Shown here in pieces: positions 53,329 through 63,716 of a stretch of DNA of 64,000 nt. The DNA lies in contig NZ_WLYI01000009.1 in NCBI RefSeq assembly GCF_009707515.1, positions 62,001 through 126,000 of the forward strand. Direction: 5' to 3'. Under the pieces are notes generated by a model. It ran no database searches. It was not told where the DNA came from and worked only from the letters and a program-made list of their open reading frames with translations. This DNA comes from Pseudomonas karstica (GTDB taxonomy: Bacteria > Pseudomonadota > Gammaproteobacteria > Pseudomonadales > Pseudomonadaceae). Every line of letters begins with the position of its first letter. Within the stretch, counting starts at the first letter, position 1. The position numbers were made by a program, and so were the translations under genes.

Positions 53329-53344
53329 TGGCACAGCGCCTGCA
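53329..53344 (+). promoter_or_regulatory. Sigma-54 (RpoN) type promoter
   Basis: TGGCACAGCGCCTGCA: GG at 53330-53331 and GC at 53342-53343 separated by ten bases, close to the consensus TGGCACG-N4-TTGCA. It is 70 bases upstream of the BON-domain gene and is preceded by a strongly AT-rich stretch that could bend or bind IHF. Confidence 0.7.
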
Positions 53345-53414
53345 ACAGTACTGTTAACCCTGCAGCATCAACGTTTACGCGCTGCAGACTTTCGAAAAAA
53401 CAGGAGTTACTCGT

Positions 53415-53762
53415 ATGAAGAAGTTCGCTATCGCTGCTGCAACTGCCACCGCTCTGACCCTGACCATGGCTAATGTTGCCTTCGCTCAAACATCCCAGGC
53501 GCCTATGGTTGTAGCGGCCGGTGAAGTGACCAAAGCCAAGGAAGTGACCTCCGATACCTGGATCACCACCAAAGTCAAAGCTGACCTGGTCACCGAGAAA
53601 GGCATTCCTGGCACCGACATCAAAGTCGAAACCAACAAAGGCGTAGTTTCCCTGTCTTCCTCTGTTGCTGTGACTGATGCGCAGAAAGAGATGGCAGTGG
53701 CAATTGCCAAGAAAATCAAAGGCGTTGAAGCTGTTTCGGCCGATGGCTTGAAAGCTGAGTAA
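53415..53762 (+). CDS. Periplasmic BON-domain protein
   Basis: The 115-residue protein has a signal peptide (MKKFAIAAATATALTL..., cleavage near VAFA-QTS, residue 24). A single BON domain fills residues about 48-113 (DTWITTKVKADLVTEKGI, VETNKGVVSLSSSV, KKIKGVEAVSAD). BON domains, as in OsmY, bind membranes or lipids and are linked to envelope stress. Single-domain length is shorter than OsmY, which has two. The ATG at 53415 follows CAGGAG with good spacing. A sigma-54 type promoter lies upstream. Confidence 0.88.
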   Translation: MKKFAIAAATATALTLTMANVAFAQTSQAPMVVAAGEVTKAKEVTSDTWITTKVKADLVTEKGIPGTDIKVETNKGVVSLSSSVAVTDAQKEMAVAIAKKIKGVEAVSADGLKAE

Positions 53763-53865
53763 CGCTTAAAGATACGCCTGAGCTGGGCGTAGGCGAGGAG
53801 CGCGTTAAACATCCGCTCAAAGCGCCTGACAGGTTCATGCGACGGGCCACATGGATGTGGTCATT

Positions 53866-53897
53866 ACAGGCCCCGGCACTTGTGTCGGGGCCTGTTC
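53866..53897 (+). terminator. Terminator after the BON-domain gene
   Basis: ACAGGCCCCG/CGGGGCCTGT perfect 10-bp stem with a 10-base loop, then TCTATT. Confidence 0.75.
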
Positions 53898-53914
53898 TAT
53901 TGGGGGCGGCTATG

Positions 53915-53936
53915 GCGAGGGGGCACGCCCGCTCGC
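53915..53936. repeat. REP-like hairpin
   Basis: GCGAGGGGGC-AC-GCCCGCTCGC: ten-base arms with one mismatch, of the GCGAG-type REP sequence common between Pseudomonas genes. Confidence 0.5.
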
Positions 53937-53964
53937 AACAGGGATGCGGTAGCCTTCAGATCAG

Positions 53965-56910
53965 TTATTCGCTGTCCAGGTGCATCGGTGTAATGACTCG
54001 ACCATCCTTCTGCGCCTCACCCAGGTTGGCATCAATGAAGTAAACCCGGTCATCCTCCAACTGCGTCTTGTCTACCAGGTAGTCCTTGATAGCGCTGGCG
54101 CGATCTTGGCCCAGTTGACGTAGCAACACTTCACTGGCGCTCCAGAACTTGATCACGCCGTCTCGTAGCTTCGCTGTGCGGTCGTCGCGGCTCAGGTCTT
54201 TCCACTCGGCCGGGGGCTGTTGTTTCAGGCGTGTGCGGTAGATGCCCTCCAGCAGCGGTGCTTTCGTGCTTTCCGGCACTTCTAACAGCGACGCCTGGGC
54301 CGGGACTTTATCGCCACGGCGCTGGAGCATCTTGTAATAGTTGTACTGGTATTCACGTTCCAGTCGTTGCTCGGCCAAGAGTGGCCCGTCACTGCTGGCG
54401 GCGGCGGTGCCTTCGATTTCCAGGCGCAGGGTCGGGCGCTCCTTGAGTGCCTTGGCCAAGGTGTTCAGTGCCGACTCGGAGTCCTTGCCCAGCTCGCTGG
54501 AGCCCGCGGCGAAAGACACGTTGCCGAGGTCTTCCGAACCTGCGCCGGTAACCAGCCCACCGATAAACTTGAATGGCGCTGTGGCCGCACGCACTACCAG
54601 GTTGCGCAGGGTCTGCCAGACAATCGGCATCACGCTGAATTGCGGGTTGTTCAAGTCACCCGTCACTGGCAACTCAATGGAGATCTTGCCGTCGGTGTCT
54701 TTGAGCAGGGCAATTGCCAGGCGGATCGGCAGGTCAACGGCATCGGAACTGTCGACTTTCTCACCCAGTTGCAGTTGCTCGACCACTACTTTGTTTTCGG
54801 CCTTCAACTGTCCCTTGGTGATGACATAGTGCAGATCCAGATTGAGCCGGCCCTTGCGAATACGGAACCCGGCGAACTTACCGGAATAAGGGGTCAAGGC
54901 GGTCAGTTCGACTCGTTTGAAGCTGGTGGCGATGTCCAGTGCCGCCATTGGATCAAACGGATTCACGCTGCCTTTGATGGTCACCGGCGCGTAGCGGTCC
55001 ACCTTGCCCTTGATGTCGACGCTGGCCGGTTTGGCCGCGCGACTGTCAATGGTGCCGATCTGGCCGTTGAGTTGTTGGATGGCCGTGGCGAAGTTCGGGG
55101 TCAGGCTGAAGTCGGCAAAGTTGGCCGAGCCGTCATTGATCGCAATCTGACCAATATGGATACCCAGCGGTTTCTCCTTGCTGGTCGCAGGTTTGGCCGC
55201 CGTCTTGGCGCCGCTGTTGGCAGGCTGGGGAATCAGCAGGTCGTCGATGTTGGTGGTGCGGTCATCATTGATCATGAAGCGCGCGTAAGGTTGCAGCAGA
55301 TTGACCTTGTCGATGGACAGGCTGTTGCCGTGTTGATAGTTCACGCCTTCCAGCACCAGGCGCTGCCATTTCAGGAAGTCGCGGGTCTTGAGGGTGTCCA
55401 GGGTATGCAACTGGTCCACCTGGGCGCGGCCGGTGACCTGGAAGGCCAGGGGCTCGGTGCTCTTGAGGTTTACATCGAGGTTGCTGCCGAGCATGCCGCT
55501 GCGAAGTTCCAGGCGAATGAACGGGCTGATATAGGACTGGGCGACCCGTAGGTCGATGTCCTTGGTGTCTACTTTCAGCTTGGCACTCACCGGGTTCAGG
55601 TTGACCTCGCCGGCCGCCTGGATCTTGCCCTGTTTACCCAGGCCAGTGTCGAGCTTGAGGGTGAAGGGGCTTTGGTTGAGGCTGTCGAAATTCTGCAGGT
55701 CGACGTTCAGCGGGCCCAACTCCAACGCTACCGCAGGTTTTGCCTGGCGATCAGCCAGATGGACCTGGTAATTGCGCAGTTGGACGTCCTTGAGCAGGAC
55801 CTGCCAGGGTTTGCTGGGTGCAGCAGGTGCAGGTTTTGGTGAGTCTGCAGTGGCCGCTGCGCTAGCGGGTTCGGGGGGAGTGGCAGGTTTGCTCGGCTGG
55901 CTGGCGAACAGTTTCTGCCAGTCCAGTTGGCCATCGGCCTCGAGGGCAGCCCAGGTTTCGAGTTTGTTGCTACGGATCTTGCCTACGATCACTTGCTGCT
56001 TGGCCAGGTCTACCGTGGTTTCGCTGACGTCCAGGCGCTCCAGGCGGGCCAGTGGCCGACCATCCGGCGCTTTGATGGCAAACGGTGAGATGCTCACCGA
56101 GGCATTGGTCAGGTTCAGCTCGGTTTCTTTGGCCAGGTTCAACTTGTAGTCGGTGCTGAGGTTAAGGATGCCGTCTTCCAGAACCAGCGGCAGGGCATCT
56201 CGTACATACGGCCACCAGACTTTCATCTGGCCGTCGGTTACCTTCAATTTGCCCTCGGAAGCAATCGGCACCAGGCTGAAGTTGCCGGTCCAGTCGATCT
56301 GGCCACCTTCAGGGCCTGCGGCGACGAGGGTCATGTCGGCGTTGTCTTCAGGCAGGGTGCTGAGGTTTTTCAACTCGAAATCGAGTTTGTCGTAGAGAAA
56401 CTCAATGGGCTCACTGGGACGCAAATCCTGGAAGTGCACGTAACCGCCAGCCAGCTTGATGCGCTCGATACGCAGCGGGAACGGTTTGGCGTCGGGATCC
56501 GTCGGGGTTGGCTCGCTGGGAGGCAGTTTGAACAGTTGCGCCAGGTTGAGAGTACCGGACTTGTCGAACAGCAGTTCGGTCCGGGGCTTGTCCAACTGCA
56601 CATCGGCGAGGTGCAGGACGCGGGTCCAGAGACTGTCGACCTGCAAGTTGGCGTAGAGTCGTTCAAAACCCACTTGCTCCTTGCCGGGTTCGCCGATTTT
56701 CAGGCCCCACAGGGTCAGTTCAAGGCTGAACGGATTGAGCTCGATACGCTCGATGCGGGACGGCACCGTGGCGTAATTAGCCAGTTGTTGATTAGCTACG
56801 CGAAGGGCGATGCCAGGTAGTATCAGGAAGCCCAGCAAGCTATACAGTGCAAGGGCGGTCAGCAAGGCGCCAGCGGCGCGAGTCAATCCTTTGGGCATGT
56901 GAGACGCCAT
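53965..56910 (-). CDS. DUF748-domain protein (AsmA-like)
   Basis: The 981-residue protein has one N-terminal membrane segment (AGALLTALALYSLLGFLILPG) followed by a very long beta-rich region with repeated AsmA/DUF748-type lines (ELNPFSLELTLWGLKIGEP, LDIATSFKRVELTALTPYSG, GRLNLDLHYVI). An Ala/Pro-rich linker lies near 350-370. The C-terminal 170 residues contain a part resembling an OmpA-like segment (VSFAAGSSELGKDSESALN). AsmA-clan proteins are thought to move or organise lipids between the membranes. Two ATGs (56910 and 56898) are possible starts; neither has a clear ribosome-binding site. Confidence 0.85.
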   Translation of the reverse strand: MASHMPKGLTRAAGALLTALALYSLLGFLILPGIALRVANQQLANYATVPSRIERIELNPFSLELTLWGLKIGEPGKEQVGFERLYANLQVDSLWTRVLHLADVQLDKPRTELLFDKSGTLNLAQLFKLPPSEPTPTDPDAKPFPLRIERIKLAGGYVHFQDLRPSEPIEFLYDKLDFELKNLSTLPEDNADMTLVAAGPEGGQIDWTGNFSLVPIASEGKLKVTDGQMKVWWPYVRDALPLVLEDGILNLSTDYKLNLAKETELNLTNASVSISPFAIKAPDGRPLARLERLDVSETTVDLAKQQVIVGKIRSNKLETWAALEADGQLDWQKLFASQPSKPATPPEPASAAATADSPKPAPAAPSKPWQVLLKDVQLRNYQVHLADRQAKPAVALELGPLNVDLQNFDSLNQSPFTLKLDTGLGKQGKIQAAGEVNLNPVSAKLKVDTKDIDLRVAQSYISPFIRLELRSGMLGSNLDVNLKSTEPLAFQVTGRAQVDQLHTLDTLKTRDFLKWQRLVLEGVNYQHGNSLSIDKVNLLQPYARFMINDDRTTNIDDLLIPQPANSGAKTAAKPATSKEKPLGIHIGQIAINDGSANFADFSLTPNFATAIQQLNGQIGTIDSRAAKPASVDIKGKVDRYAPVTIKGSVNPFDPMAALDIATSFKRVELTALTPYSGKFAGFRIRKGRLNLDLHYVITKGQLKAENKVVVEQLQLGEKVDSSDAVDLPIRLAIALLKDTDGKISIELPVTGDLNNPQFSVMPIVWQTLRNLVVRAATAPFKFIGGLVTGAGSEDLGNVSFAAGSSELGKDSESALNTLAKALKERPTLRLEIEGTAAASSDGPLLAEQRLEREYQYNYYKMLQRRGDKVPAQASLLEVPESTKAPLLEGIYRTRLKQQPPAEWKDLSRDDRTAKLRDGVIKFWSASEVLLRQLGQDRASAIKDYLVDKTQLEDDRVYFIDANLGEAQKDGRVITPMHLDSE

Positions 56911-57007
56911 CTATGTCGATCAAGAAGTGCCTTGGAGTATGGCACGGGTTTGCGGTTCCGAAGAACAATGCCTTTATTCCTGCTAGTCGACTCTTTCAGG
57001 ACGAGTC

Positions 57008-58024
57008 TTACAGCTGCAGGATCAGTGTCTTGAGCGGCGGCTGCTGGTCCTGGGACGGAAAGTCCGCGCCAGGTGCCATGATTTGCCAATCGCGGACCGG
57101 TCGCCCAGCCTTTTCGGCGCAGCGCAGCACCTGGTTGCGCCAGTCGTCCATGCTGACTTTTGCCAGGTTGTTGCAGCAGATCAACACGCCATTGTCGGCG
57201 GTGGCCAATAGCGCCGGCTTGAGCAGGCTTTGGTAGTCGCGCAGCAGGTCGACGGTACCGAAGGCGCTTTTGGCCCAGGCTGGTGGGTCGAGCAACACCA
57301 GGTCATATTGGCGTTGTTCCAGGCGTGGGTAACTGGGCAGTTTGTGCCCACGACGCTGGGTGATTGGCAAACCGGCCAATTGGCGAATCGCCGGGAAGTA
57401 ATCGGACTGCACAAACTCCATCTCCGGTAATTGCGGGTTGAGTTGGCTGTTTTCCCGACCGACCGCCAGATTGCCTTCAGCGAAATCCAGGTTGCACACT
57501 TCACGGGCACCGCCTGCTGCTGCGCTCAGGCCCACGCCACAGGTGTAGGCAAACAGGTTCAGGACGCTTTTATCGGCGCTGTGGTCCTTGACCCAGCCGC
57601 GGGTATTGCGCAGGTCGAGGAACAGCAGCGGGTCTTGCCCGGCATGGCGGCCACGTACGCGGTAATTGAGGCCCCATTCGTGGCCGACCAGATCATCCAG
57701 GGCGGTGGGTTCAGCGCGGTAGACCGTGTCTTCCCGGTCGATACGCGAGTTGCCCCGGGAGCGGTCGTTGTAAACCAGCAGCAGCTCCAGGCCCAGAGAC
57801 TGGTTGATGATGTGATGCAGTGTCTGCAATGCATCGCCATCCAGCGATTGATGGAAGCTTTGCACCAATAATTGTGGGCCATAACGATCGATCGTCAGGC
57901 CGCCAGCGCCTTCCTGGCTGCCATGGAATAACCGATAGCAGTCGGTGCCTTGCTGGTGCAGCTCTTTGATCAGGTCTTGGCGGTGATCGAGGGCGGCGCG
58001 CAGCGCCTGATTCAAGGAAGACAT
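57008..58024 (-). CDS. Class I SAM-dependent methyltransferase, RlmI/RlmK-like
   Basis: The protein has 338 residues. An N-terminal region like the EEHEE domain of RlmI (YRLFHGSQEGAGGLTIDRYG), the SAM-binding lines VLNLFAYTCGVGLSAAAGGA and CNLDFAE, and the catalytic-pocket motif VLLDPPAWAKSAFG. The family methylates cytosine or guanine in 23S rRNA; lack of a PUA domain sets it apart from RlmI, and its exact target is unknown. Confidence 0.88.
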   Translation of the reverse strand: MSSLNQALRAALDHRQDLIKELHQQGTDCYRLFHGSQEGAGGLTIDRYGPQLLVQSFHQSLDGDALQTLHHIINQSLGLELLLVYNDRSRGNSRIDREDTVYRAEPTALDDLVGHEWGLNYRVRGRHAGQDPLLFLDLRNTRGWVKDHSADKSVLNLFAYTCGVGLSAAAGGAREVCNLDFAEGNLAVGRENSQLNPQLPEMEFVQSDYFPAIRQLAGLPITQRRGHKLPSYPRLEQRQYDLVLLDPPAWAKSAFGTVDLLRDYQSLLKPALLATADNGVLICCNNLAKVSMDDWRNQVLRCAEKAGRPVRDWQIMAPGADFPSQDQQPPLKTLILQL

Positions 58025-58080
58025 GGAGCGCGCCTTGCTGGGTGATGGGGGCGCAGGAGTTTAACAGCTATGGCATGGCG

Positions 58081-58110
58081 CCTGTACCGCTGCCTCGGCA
58101 GCGGTACAGG
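58081..58110 (-). terminator. Perfect inverted repeat after acs
   Basis: CCTGTACCGCTGCC with its exact complement around a two-base centre. It lies 20 bases beyond the acs stop, between it and the methyltransferase start; no long T-run on the minus strand. Confidence 0.55.
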
Positions 58111-58129
58111 TTTCACCGAGTGGGGTTTC

Positions 58130-60067
58130 CTATCGATTCAGGCGCTTATCGATCAGGCCATCGACCACCCCGGGATCGGCCAGGGTCGAGGTATCTCCCA
58201 GGCTATCCAACTCGTTGCAGGCAATCTTGCGCAGAATGCGCCGCATGATCTTGCCGGATCGGGTTTTCGGCAAGGCCGGCGCCCATTGGATCAACTCCGG
58301 TTTGGCGAAACTGCCGATTTCTTTGCTGACCAGATCCAGCAGGTGTTTTTTCAACGCATCGCTGGGTTCCACGCCGTTCATTGGGGTAACAAAGGCATAG
58401 ATGCCCTGGCCTTTGACGTCATGGGGGTAACCCACCACAGCGGCCTCTGCCACGCTGTCGTGAAGCACCAGGGCACTTTCCACTTCGGCGGTGCCAATGC
58501 GATGGCCAGAGACGTTGATCACATCATCGATGCGTCCGGTGATCCAGTAATCGCCGTCCTCGTCCCGCCGCGCACCGTCGCCGGTGAAGTAGTAGCCGGG
58601 GTAGGGTTTGAAATAGGTGTCGATCATCCGTTGCGGATCGCCATACACACTGCGGATCTGTCCGGGCCAACTGGATTTGATGGCCAGCACGCCGCTGCCG
58701 GCGCCACTGATTTCCTTGCCTTGTTCATCGAGCAACACCGGCTGTACGCCAAACATTGGCTGAGTGGCACACCCTGGTTTGATCCGCCGAGCGCTGACCA
58801 GCGGGCTGAGCATGATGCCGCCGGTTTCGGTTTGCCACCAGGTATCCACAATCGGGCAGCGCTGTTCGCCCACTGCATTGAAATACCAGTCCCAGGCTTC
58901 GGGGTTGATCGGCTCGCCAACACTGCCCAGCAGTCGCAGACTGGTGCGGGAAGTGTTCTCCAACGGGCCATGACCTTCACGCATCAGGGCGCGCAACGCG
59001 GTCGGTGCGGTGTAGAAAATATTCACCTGATGCTTGTCGATCACCTGCCAGAACCGTGAACTGTCCGGATAGCTCGGCACCCCTTCGAACATCAGTGAGG
59101 TCGCACCGTTGGCCAGTGGCCCATAGACGATATAGCTGTGCCCGGTGACCCAGCCGACATCGGCGGTGCACCAGAACACTTCACCGTCGCGGTAGTCGAG
59201 CACGTACTTGAAGGTCATCGCCGCTTGCAGCAGGTAACCGCCGGTAGTGTGCAGGACCCCCTTGGGTTTGCCGGTACTGCCGGAGGTGTAGAGGATAAAC
59301 AGCGGATCTTCTGCCTCCATGGGCTCGGGCGGGCAGTCATCGCTTACGGCATCCAGCGCTTGCTGATATTTCAAGTCACGCCCTTCAACCCAACTGACCG
59401 CTGCGTCGGTACGTTGCACCACCAGTACGGTGCTGACATTCGGGCAACTGGCCAGGGCTTTATCGACATTCTGTTTCAGTGCAACGGCTTTACCGCCGCG
59501 TACACCTTCGTCCGCAGTAATCACCGTGCGGCAATCAGCGTCGAGAATACGGTCGCGCAAGGCGTCCGGCGAGAACCCACCAAACACCACCGAGTGCACC
59601 GCGCCAATGCGCGTGCAGGCCAGCATCGCGTAGGCGGCCTCCGGGATCATGGGCATGTAGATACACACGCGATCGCCTTTTTTAACACCACGACTTTTCA
59701 GCACATTGGCCAGGCGGCAGACGTTTTGATGAAGTTGGCGGTAGGTGATTTTGGACGATTTTGTCGGATCATCACCTTCCCAGATGAAGGCCGGTTGTTC
59801 GGCGCGTTGGGCCAGATGCCGATCGATACAGTTATAGCTGACGTTCAACTGGGCACCGGCAAACCATTGGGCGGCTCCGGTCTTGATGTCTGATTGCTGG
59901 ACGCTGTGCCAGGGAGTGATCCAGTCGAGAAAGCGCTCGGCTTGTTCGGCCCAGAAAGTGTCAGGGTGCTCGACGGATTGGCGGTAGAGGCGTTGGTAGT
60001 CCTCTTGGCTGAGCTGCGCAGCCCGGCGGACGGCATCGGCGGTGGGAAACGTGCTGATATCGAACAT
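58130..60067 (-). CDS. acs: Acetyl-CoA synthetase
   Basis: The protein has 645 residues. AMP-binding motif [16 protein letters not shown], acetate pocket [13 protein letters not shown], hinge region [20 protein letters not shown], and the C-terminal [13 protein letters not shown] with the lysine controlled by acetylation in the family. Makes acetyl-CoA from acetate, ATP and CoA. The full length fits Acs rather than a propionate-specific PrpE. Confidence 0.96.
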   Translation of the reverse strand: MFDISTFPTADAVRRAAQLSQEDYQRLYRQSVEHPDTFWAEQAERFLDWITPWHSVQQSDIKTGAAQWFAGAQLNVSYNCIDRHLAQRAEQPAFIWEGDDPTKSSKITYRQLHQNVCRLANVLKSRGVKKGDRVCIYMPMIPEAAYAMLACTRIGAVHSVVFGGFSPDALRDRILDADCRTVITADEGVRGGKAVALKQNVDKALASCPNVSTVLVVQRTDAAVSWVEGRDLKYQQALDAVSDDCPPEPMEAEDPLFILYTSGSTGKPKGVLHTTGGYLLQAAMTFKYVLDYRDGEVFWCTADVGWVTGHSYIVYGPLANGATSLMFEGVPSYPDSSRFWQVIDKHQVNIFYTAPTALRALMREGHGPLENTSRTSLRLLGSVGEPINPEAWDWYFNAVGEQRCPIVDTWWQTETGGIMLSPLVSARRIKPGCATQPMFGVQPVLLDEQGKEISGAGSGVLAIKSSWPGQIRSVYGDPQRMIDTYFKPYPGYYFTGDGARRDEDGDYWITGRIDDVINVSGHRIGTAEVESALVLHDSVAEAAVVGYPHDVKGQGIYAFVTPMNGVEPSDALKKHLLDLVSKEIGSFAKPELIQWAPALPKTRSGKIMRRILRKIACNELDSLGDTSTLADPGVVDGLIDKRLNR

Positions 60068-60129
60068 GGGAAATCCTTATTCTTGTTTTGCGACAAGCAA
60101 TAAAGATGCACTCAGTGGCGGATGGGTTC

Positions 60130-60159
60130 AAGGCCAACGTCCAAACGGACGTTGGCCTT
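60130..60159 (-). terminator. Terminator of pgi
   Basis: AAGGCCAACGTCC with its exact complement around GTTT (minus strand): a 13-bp perfect stem 12 bases after the pgi stop. Confidence 0.7.
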
Positions 60160-60171
60160 TGGCGACTCAGA

Positions 60172-61836
60172 TCAACCGCGGTGACGACCGCGGAAGTAAT
60201 TGATCAAACCCTGGGTCGAAGGGTCGTCGGCCGGTTCTTCTTCAGTACCGGTCAGGCGGTTGTAGACGCCTTTGCCCAACTCCTTGCCCAGCTCCACGCC
60301 CCATTGGTCGAAGGCGTTGATGCCCCAGACAACGCTCTGCACGAACACTTTATGCTCATACATCGCCACCAATGCGCCCAGGCGTCGAGGGCTGATGCGC
60401 TCGACTACCAGGGTGTTGCTAGGACGATTGCCCGGGATCACCTTATGCGGCGCCAGCTTCTCTACCTCGGCCTCGGGCATGCCTTTCTCACGCAGCTCGG
60501 CTTCGGCTTCGCTGAGGGTCTTGCCTAGCATCAGCGCCTGGCTCTGGGACAGGCAGTTGGCATACAGCCACTGATGGTGGTCGGACACTGGGTTGAAGCT
60601 GACGATCGGCACGATGAAGTCGGCTGGGATCAACTGGGTGCCCTGGTGCAGCAACTGGTGGTAGGCATGTTGGCCGTTACAACCTACGCCACCCCAGATA
60701 ACTGGACCTGTGTCGGTGGTAACCGGCGTTCCATCTTGACGCACGCTCTTGCCATTGGACTCCATGTCCAGCTGTTGCAAGTGCTTGGTGATGTTACGCA
60801 GGTAGTGGTCATACGGCAGGATTGCGTGGCTTTGCGCGCCCCAGAAGTTGCCGTACCACACGCCCAGCAGGGCCAGTAGTACCGGCATGTTCTGTTCGAA
60901 CGGCGCGTTCTGGAAGTGCTGGTCCATGGTGTAGGCACCGGACAGCAGTTCCTTGAAGTTCGACATGCCGATGGCCAGGGCGATCGGCAAACCGATGGCC
61001 GACCACAGCGAGTAACGGCCGCCGACCCAGTCCCACATCGGGAAGATATTTTCTTCGCGGATCCCGAAGGCCACGGCTGCCGCGTTGTTGCTGGAAACGG
61101 CAATGAAGTGGCGATACAGCTCGGCTTCCGAGCCCCCTTGAGCCAAGTACCACGCACGGGCGGCCTGGGCGTTTTTCAGGGTTTCAAGGGTGTTGAAAGA
61201 CTTCGACGAGACGATGAACAGCGTTGTCTCGGCACGTAGCTTCATGGTCAGTTCATGGAACTCACTGCCGTCGATGTTCGCCAGATAATGGCAGCGCACG
61301 CCTTTTTGGGCGTAGGACAACAGTGCTTCGGACACCAGTTCCGGGCCGAGGAATGAACCACCGATACCGATATTCACGACGTCAGTGATCGGCTTCTCGG
61401 TGTAACCGCGCCACAGGCCGTCGTGGATTCGACCCACCAGGTCGGTGATCTGGTTCAGCACCTTGTGCACGTCGGGCATGATGTTCACGCCATTGACTGA
61501 CAGCTTGTCACCCACTGGGCGGCGCAAGGCAGTGTGCAGCGCCGGGCGGCCTTCGGAGGAGTTGACCGGTTCGCCGTTGAACAACGCCTTGATCGCGCCT
61601 TGAAGGTCGACTTCCTTGGCCAGCCCCACCAGCAGGTCGCGGGTTTCGCGGGTGATCAGGTTTTTCGAGTAATCGAGGAACAGCCCGCAACTGCTCAGGG
61701 TGAACTGGTTAAAGCGCTGGGGGTCGGCATTAAAGGCTTCGCGCATGCTGAAATCCTGCATGGCTTGGCGATGTTGATTGAGCGCTTGCCAGGCGGGCAG
61801 AGCGGTAACGTCATGTGGGGTGCGGTAATACGCCAT
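60172..61836 (-). CDS. pgi: Glucose-6-phosphate isomerase
   Basis: The protein has 554 residues; start ATG 61836 ([19 protein letters not shown]); upstream in-frame residues do not match the family. Signatures: [45 protein letters not shown], and [15 protein letters not shown]. Interconverts glucose-6-phosphate and fructose-6-phosphate. Follows panC in the same direction, with a 228-base gap containing two hairpins. Confidence 0.97.
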   Translation of the reverse strand: MAYYRTPHDVTALPAWQALNQHRQAMQDFSMREAFNADPQRFNQFTLSSCGLFLDYSKNLITRETRDLLVGLAKEVDLQGAIKALFNGEPVNSSEGRPALHTALRRPVGDKLSVNGVNIMPDVHKVLNQITDLVGRIHDGLWRGYTEKPITDVVNIGIGGSFLGPELVSEALLSYAQKGVRCHYLANIDGSEFHELTMKLRAETTLFIVSSKSFNTLETLKNAQAARAWYLAQGGSEAELYRHFIAVSSNNAAAVAFGIREENIFPMWDWVGGRYSLWSAIGLPIALAIGMSNFKELLSGAYTMDQHFQNAPFEQNMPVLLALLGVWYGNFWGAQSHAILPYDHYLRNITKHLQQLDMESNGKSVRQDGTPVTTDTGPVIWGGVGCNGQHAYHQLLHQGTQLIPADFIVPIVSFNPVSDHHQWLYANCLSQSQALMLGKTLSEAEAELREKGMPEAEVEKLAPHKVIPGNRPSNTLVVERISPRRLGALVAMYEHKVFVQSVVWGINAFDQWGVELGKELGKGVYNRLTGTEEEPADDPSTQGLINYFRGRHRG

Positions 61837-62014
61837 CGCTGCGGGTTTCCTTTTTATTACGGGGACTGCCTCTAGGACACTTGAAAGCCCGGAACGTCCG
61901 GCTTTTTTTATAACGAAAACGATGAAGCGCCAGGTTCTGGTCAACGCTAAAAATAGCGTAGGGCGGTTACATTAAACCTAGCGTATCGATCTGTCTTGGC
62001 TTTGTCTGCGCTGT

Positions 62015-62038
62015 GGCCGGTACTTTTTTATACCGGCC
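62015..62038 (-). terminator. Hairpin after panC
   Basis: GGCCGGTA/TACCGGCC stem with an 8-base A/T loop; 26 bases beyond the panC stop. No T-run on the minus strand, so strength is uncertain. Confidence 0.5.
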
Positions 62039-62064
62039 CATCAGGCAGTGCAACGGGCGGGGGG

Positions 62065-62919
62065 TTATGCGCCCAGGTTCAAGTGCAAGTTGTCGATCAG
62101 CCGGGTAGCTCCCAGATACGCCGCCACCAGGATCACCACGTCGCGGTCCTCGGCCGTGGCAGGGCGCAGGTGCAGGCCCTGGCGGACTTCCAGATAATCC
62201 ATGCGCAAGCCGGCAGCTTCGATCTGTTGGACCTGTTCTGCGCGCAGCTTGGCGAAATCCCGGTCGCCGGCTTCGATCGCTGCCGCGATCAGGCTCAGGC
62301 TGCGGTACAGCACGGGTGCGATTGCCCGCTGTTCTGCGGTGAGATAGCCGTTGCGGGACGACAGGGCAAGCCCGTCACCGGCGCGTACGGTTGGCTCGCC
62401 GATAACCTGGATCGGCATGTTCAGGTCATGCGCCATGGCACGAATGACCGCCAGTTGCTGGTAGTCCTTCTGGCCAAACACGGCCAGGTCCGGCTGTACC
62501 ATGTTGAACAGTTTGCTGACCACGGTCGCCACACCTTCAAAGTGCCCGGGACGGCTGGCGCCGCAGAGTCCTTCGGACAGATGTGGGACGCTGACGCGGG
62601 TCTGGCCGGCCATGCCGTCGGGGTACATTTCTTCGACGGTGGGTGTAAATAGCAGGTTGCAGCCGGCCTGGAGCAATTTTTCCTGATCCGCCGCCAGGGT
62701 GCGAGGGTATTTGTCCAGGTCTTCGCCCGCGCCGAATTGCAGCGGGTTGACGAAAATGCTCGCCACCACGAAGTCCACCCGCTGGGCAGCCTTGCTCACC
62801 AGCGCCGCATGGCCACTGTGCAGGTTGCCCATGGTTGGCACGAAGCCGATGCGTTTGCCCTCGCTGCGGGCGCGGGCAACGGCAGCTCGCAGTTCGCGTA
62901 CGGTGTTAACGGTGTTCAT
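62065..62919 (-). CDS. panC: Pantothenate synthetase
   Basis: The protein has 284 residues. [16 protein letters not shown] with the adenylylation-site HxGH-type motif, [11 protein letters not shown], and [12 protein letters not shown] near 185. Joins pantoate and beta-alanine with ATP. Starts within the last bases of panB (4-base overlap). Confidence 0.97.
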   Translation of the reverse strand: MNTVNTVRELRAAVARARSEGKRIGFVPTMGNLHSGHAALVSKAAQRVDFVVASIFVNPLQFGAGEDLDKYPRTLAADQEKLLQAGCNLLFTPTVEEMYPDGMAGQTRVSVPHLSEGLCGASRPGHFEGVATVVSKLFNMVQPDLAVFGQKDYQQLAVIRAMAHDLNMPIQVIGEPTVRAGDGLALSSRNGYLTAEQRAIAPVLYRSLSLIAAAIEAGDRDFAKLRAEQVQQIEAAGLRMDYLEVRQGLHLRPATAEDRDVVILVAAYLGATRLIDNLHLNLGA

Positions 62920-63716
62920 GCAGAGAATCCGTGTTCGATGCCTGGGAAGGTAACGGCTTTGACTTCAGTGACGTAGGCGCTCAGGGCGGCCTGGATGTTG
63001 TCCTGGCCGGCCATGAAGTTCTTCACGAACTTCGGTGCACGACCGGTCAGCGCCAGCCCCAGCATGTCATGCAGGACCAGGACCTGGCCGTCGGTATCAG
63101 CGCCTGCGCCAATGCCGATCACCGGGATCTTTACCTCCTGGGTGATTTCCGCCGCCAACTCGCTGGGAACACATTCCAGCACAATCATCGCGGCACCGGC
63201 TTGTTCCAGCGCGATGGCATCGGCGCGCATCTGGCGTGCCTGGGCCTCACTGCGGCCCTGGACTTTATAACCGCCGAGAATGTTGACCGATTGTGGCGTA
63301 AGGCCCATGTGTGCACAGACCGGCACGCCGCGTTCGGCCAGCAGTCGAATCGGCTCGGCCAGCCAGGCCGCGCCTTCGAGCTTGACCATGTGCGCACCGG
63401 CCTGCATCAGTTGGGCGCTGTTGTTCAAGGTCTGTTCGACTGTGGAGTAAGCCATGAATGGTAAGTCGGCGATGATCATTGCCCCATCGTTACCGCGCTT
63501 GACGCTGGCGACGTGGTAAGCGATCTCGGCGGTGGTGACGGGCAGGGTGCTGTCATTCCCTTGTAGAACCATGCCCAGGGAGTCGCCCACCAATAACACT
63601 TCAACCCCGGCTTGGCAGCAAGCCTGGGCGAAGGTGGCGTCATAGCAGGTCAGCATGGTGATTTTTTCACCCTTGAGTTTGAGGCTCTGCAAGGTGGTCA
63701 GGGTAATGTCTGGCAT
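62916..63716 (-). CDS. panB: 3-methyl-2-oxobutanoate hydroxymethyltransferase
   Basis: The protein has 266 residues. [37 protein letters not shown], and [19 protein letters not shown] are the family signature. It makes ketopantoate in pantothenate synthesis and is the first gene of the panB-panC pair. Confidence 0.97.
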   Translation of the reverse strand: MPDITLTTLQSLKLKGEKITMLTCYDATFAQACCQAGVEVLLVGDSLGMVLQGNDSTLPVTTAEIAYHVASVKRGNDGAMIIADLPFMAYSTVEQTLNNSAQLMQAGAHMVKLEGAAWLAEPIRLLAERGVPVCAHMGLTPQSVNILGGYKVQGRSEAQARQMRADAIALEQAGAAMIVLECVPSELAAEITQEVKIPVIGIGAGADTDGQVLVLHDMLGLALTGRAPKFVKNFMAGQDNIQAALSAYVTEVKAVTFPGIEHGFSA

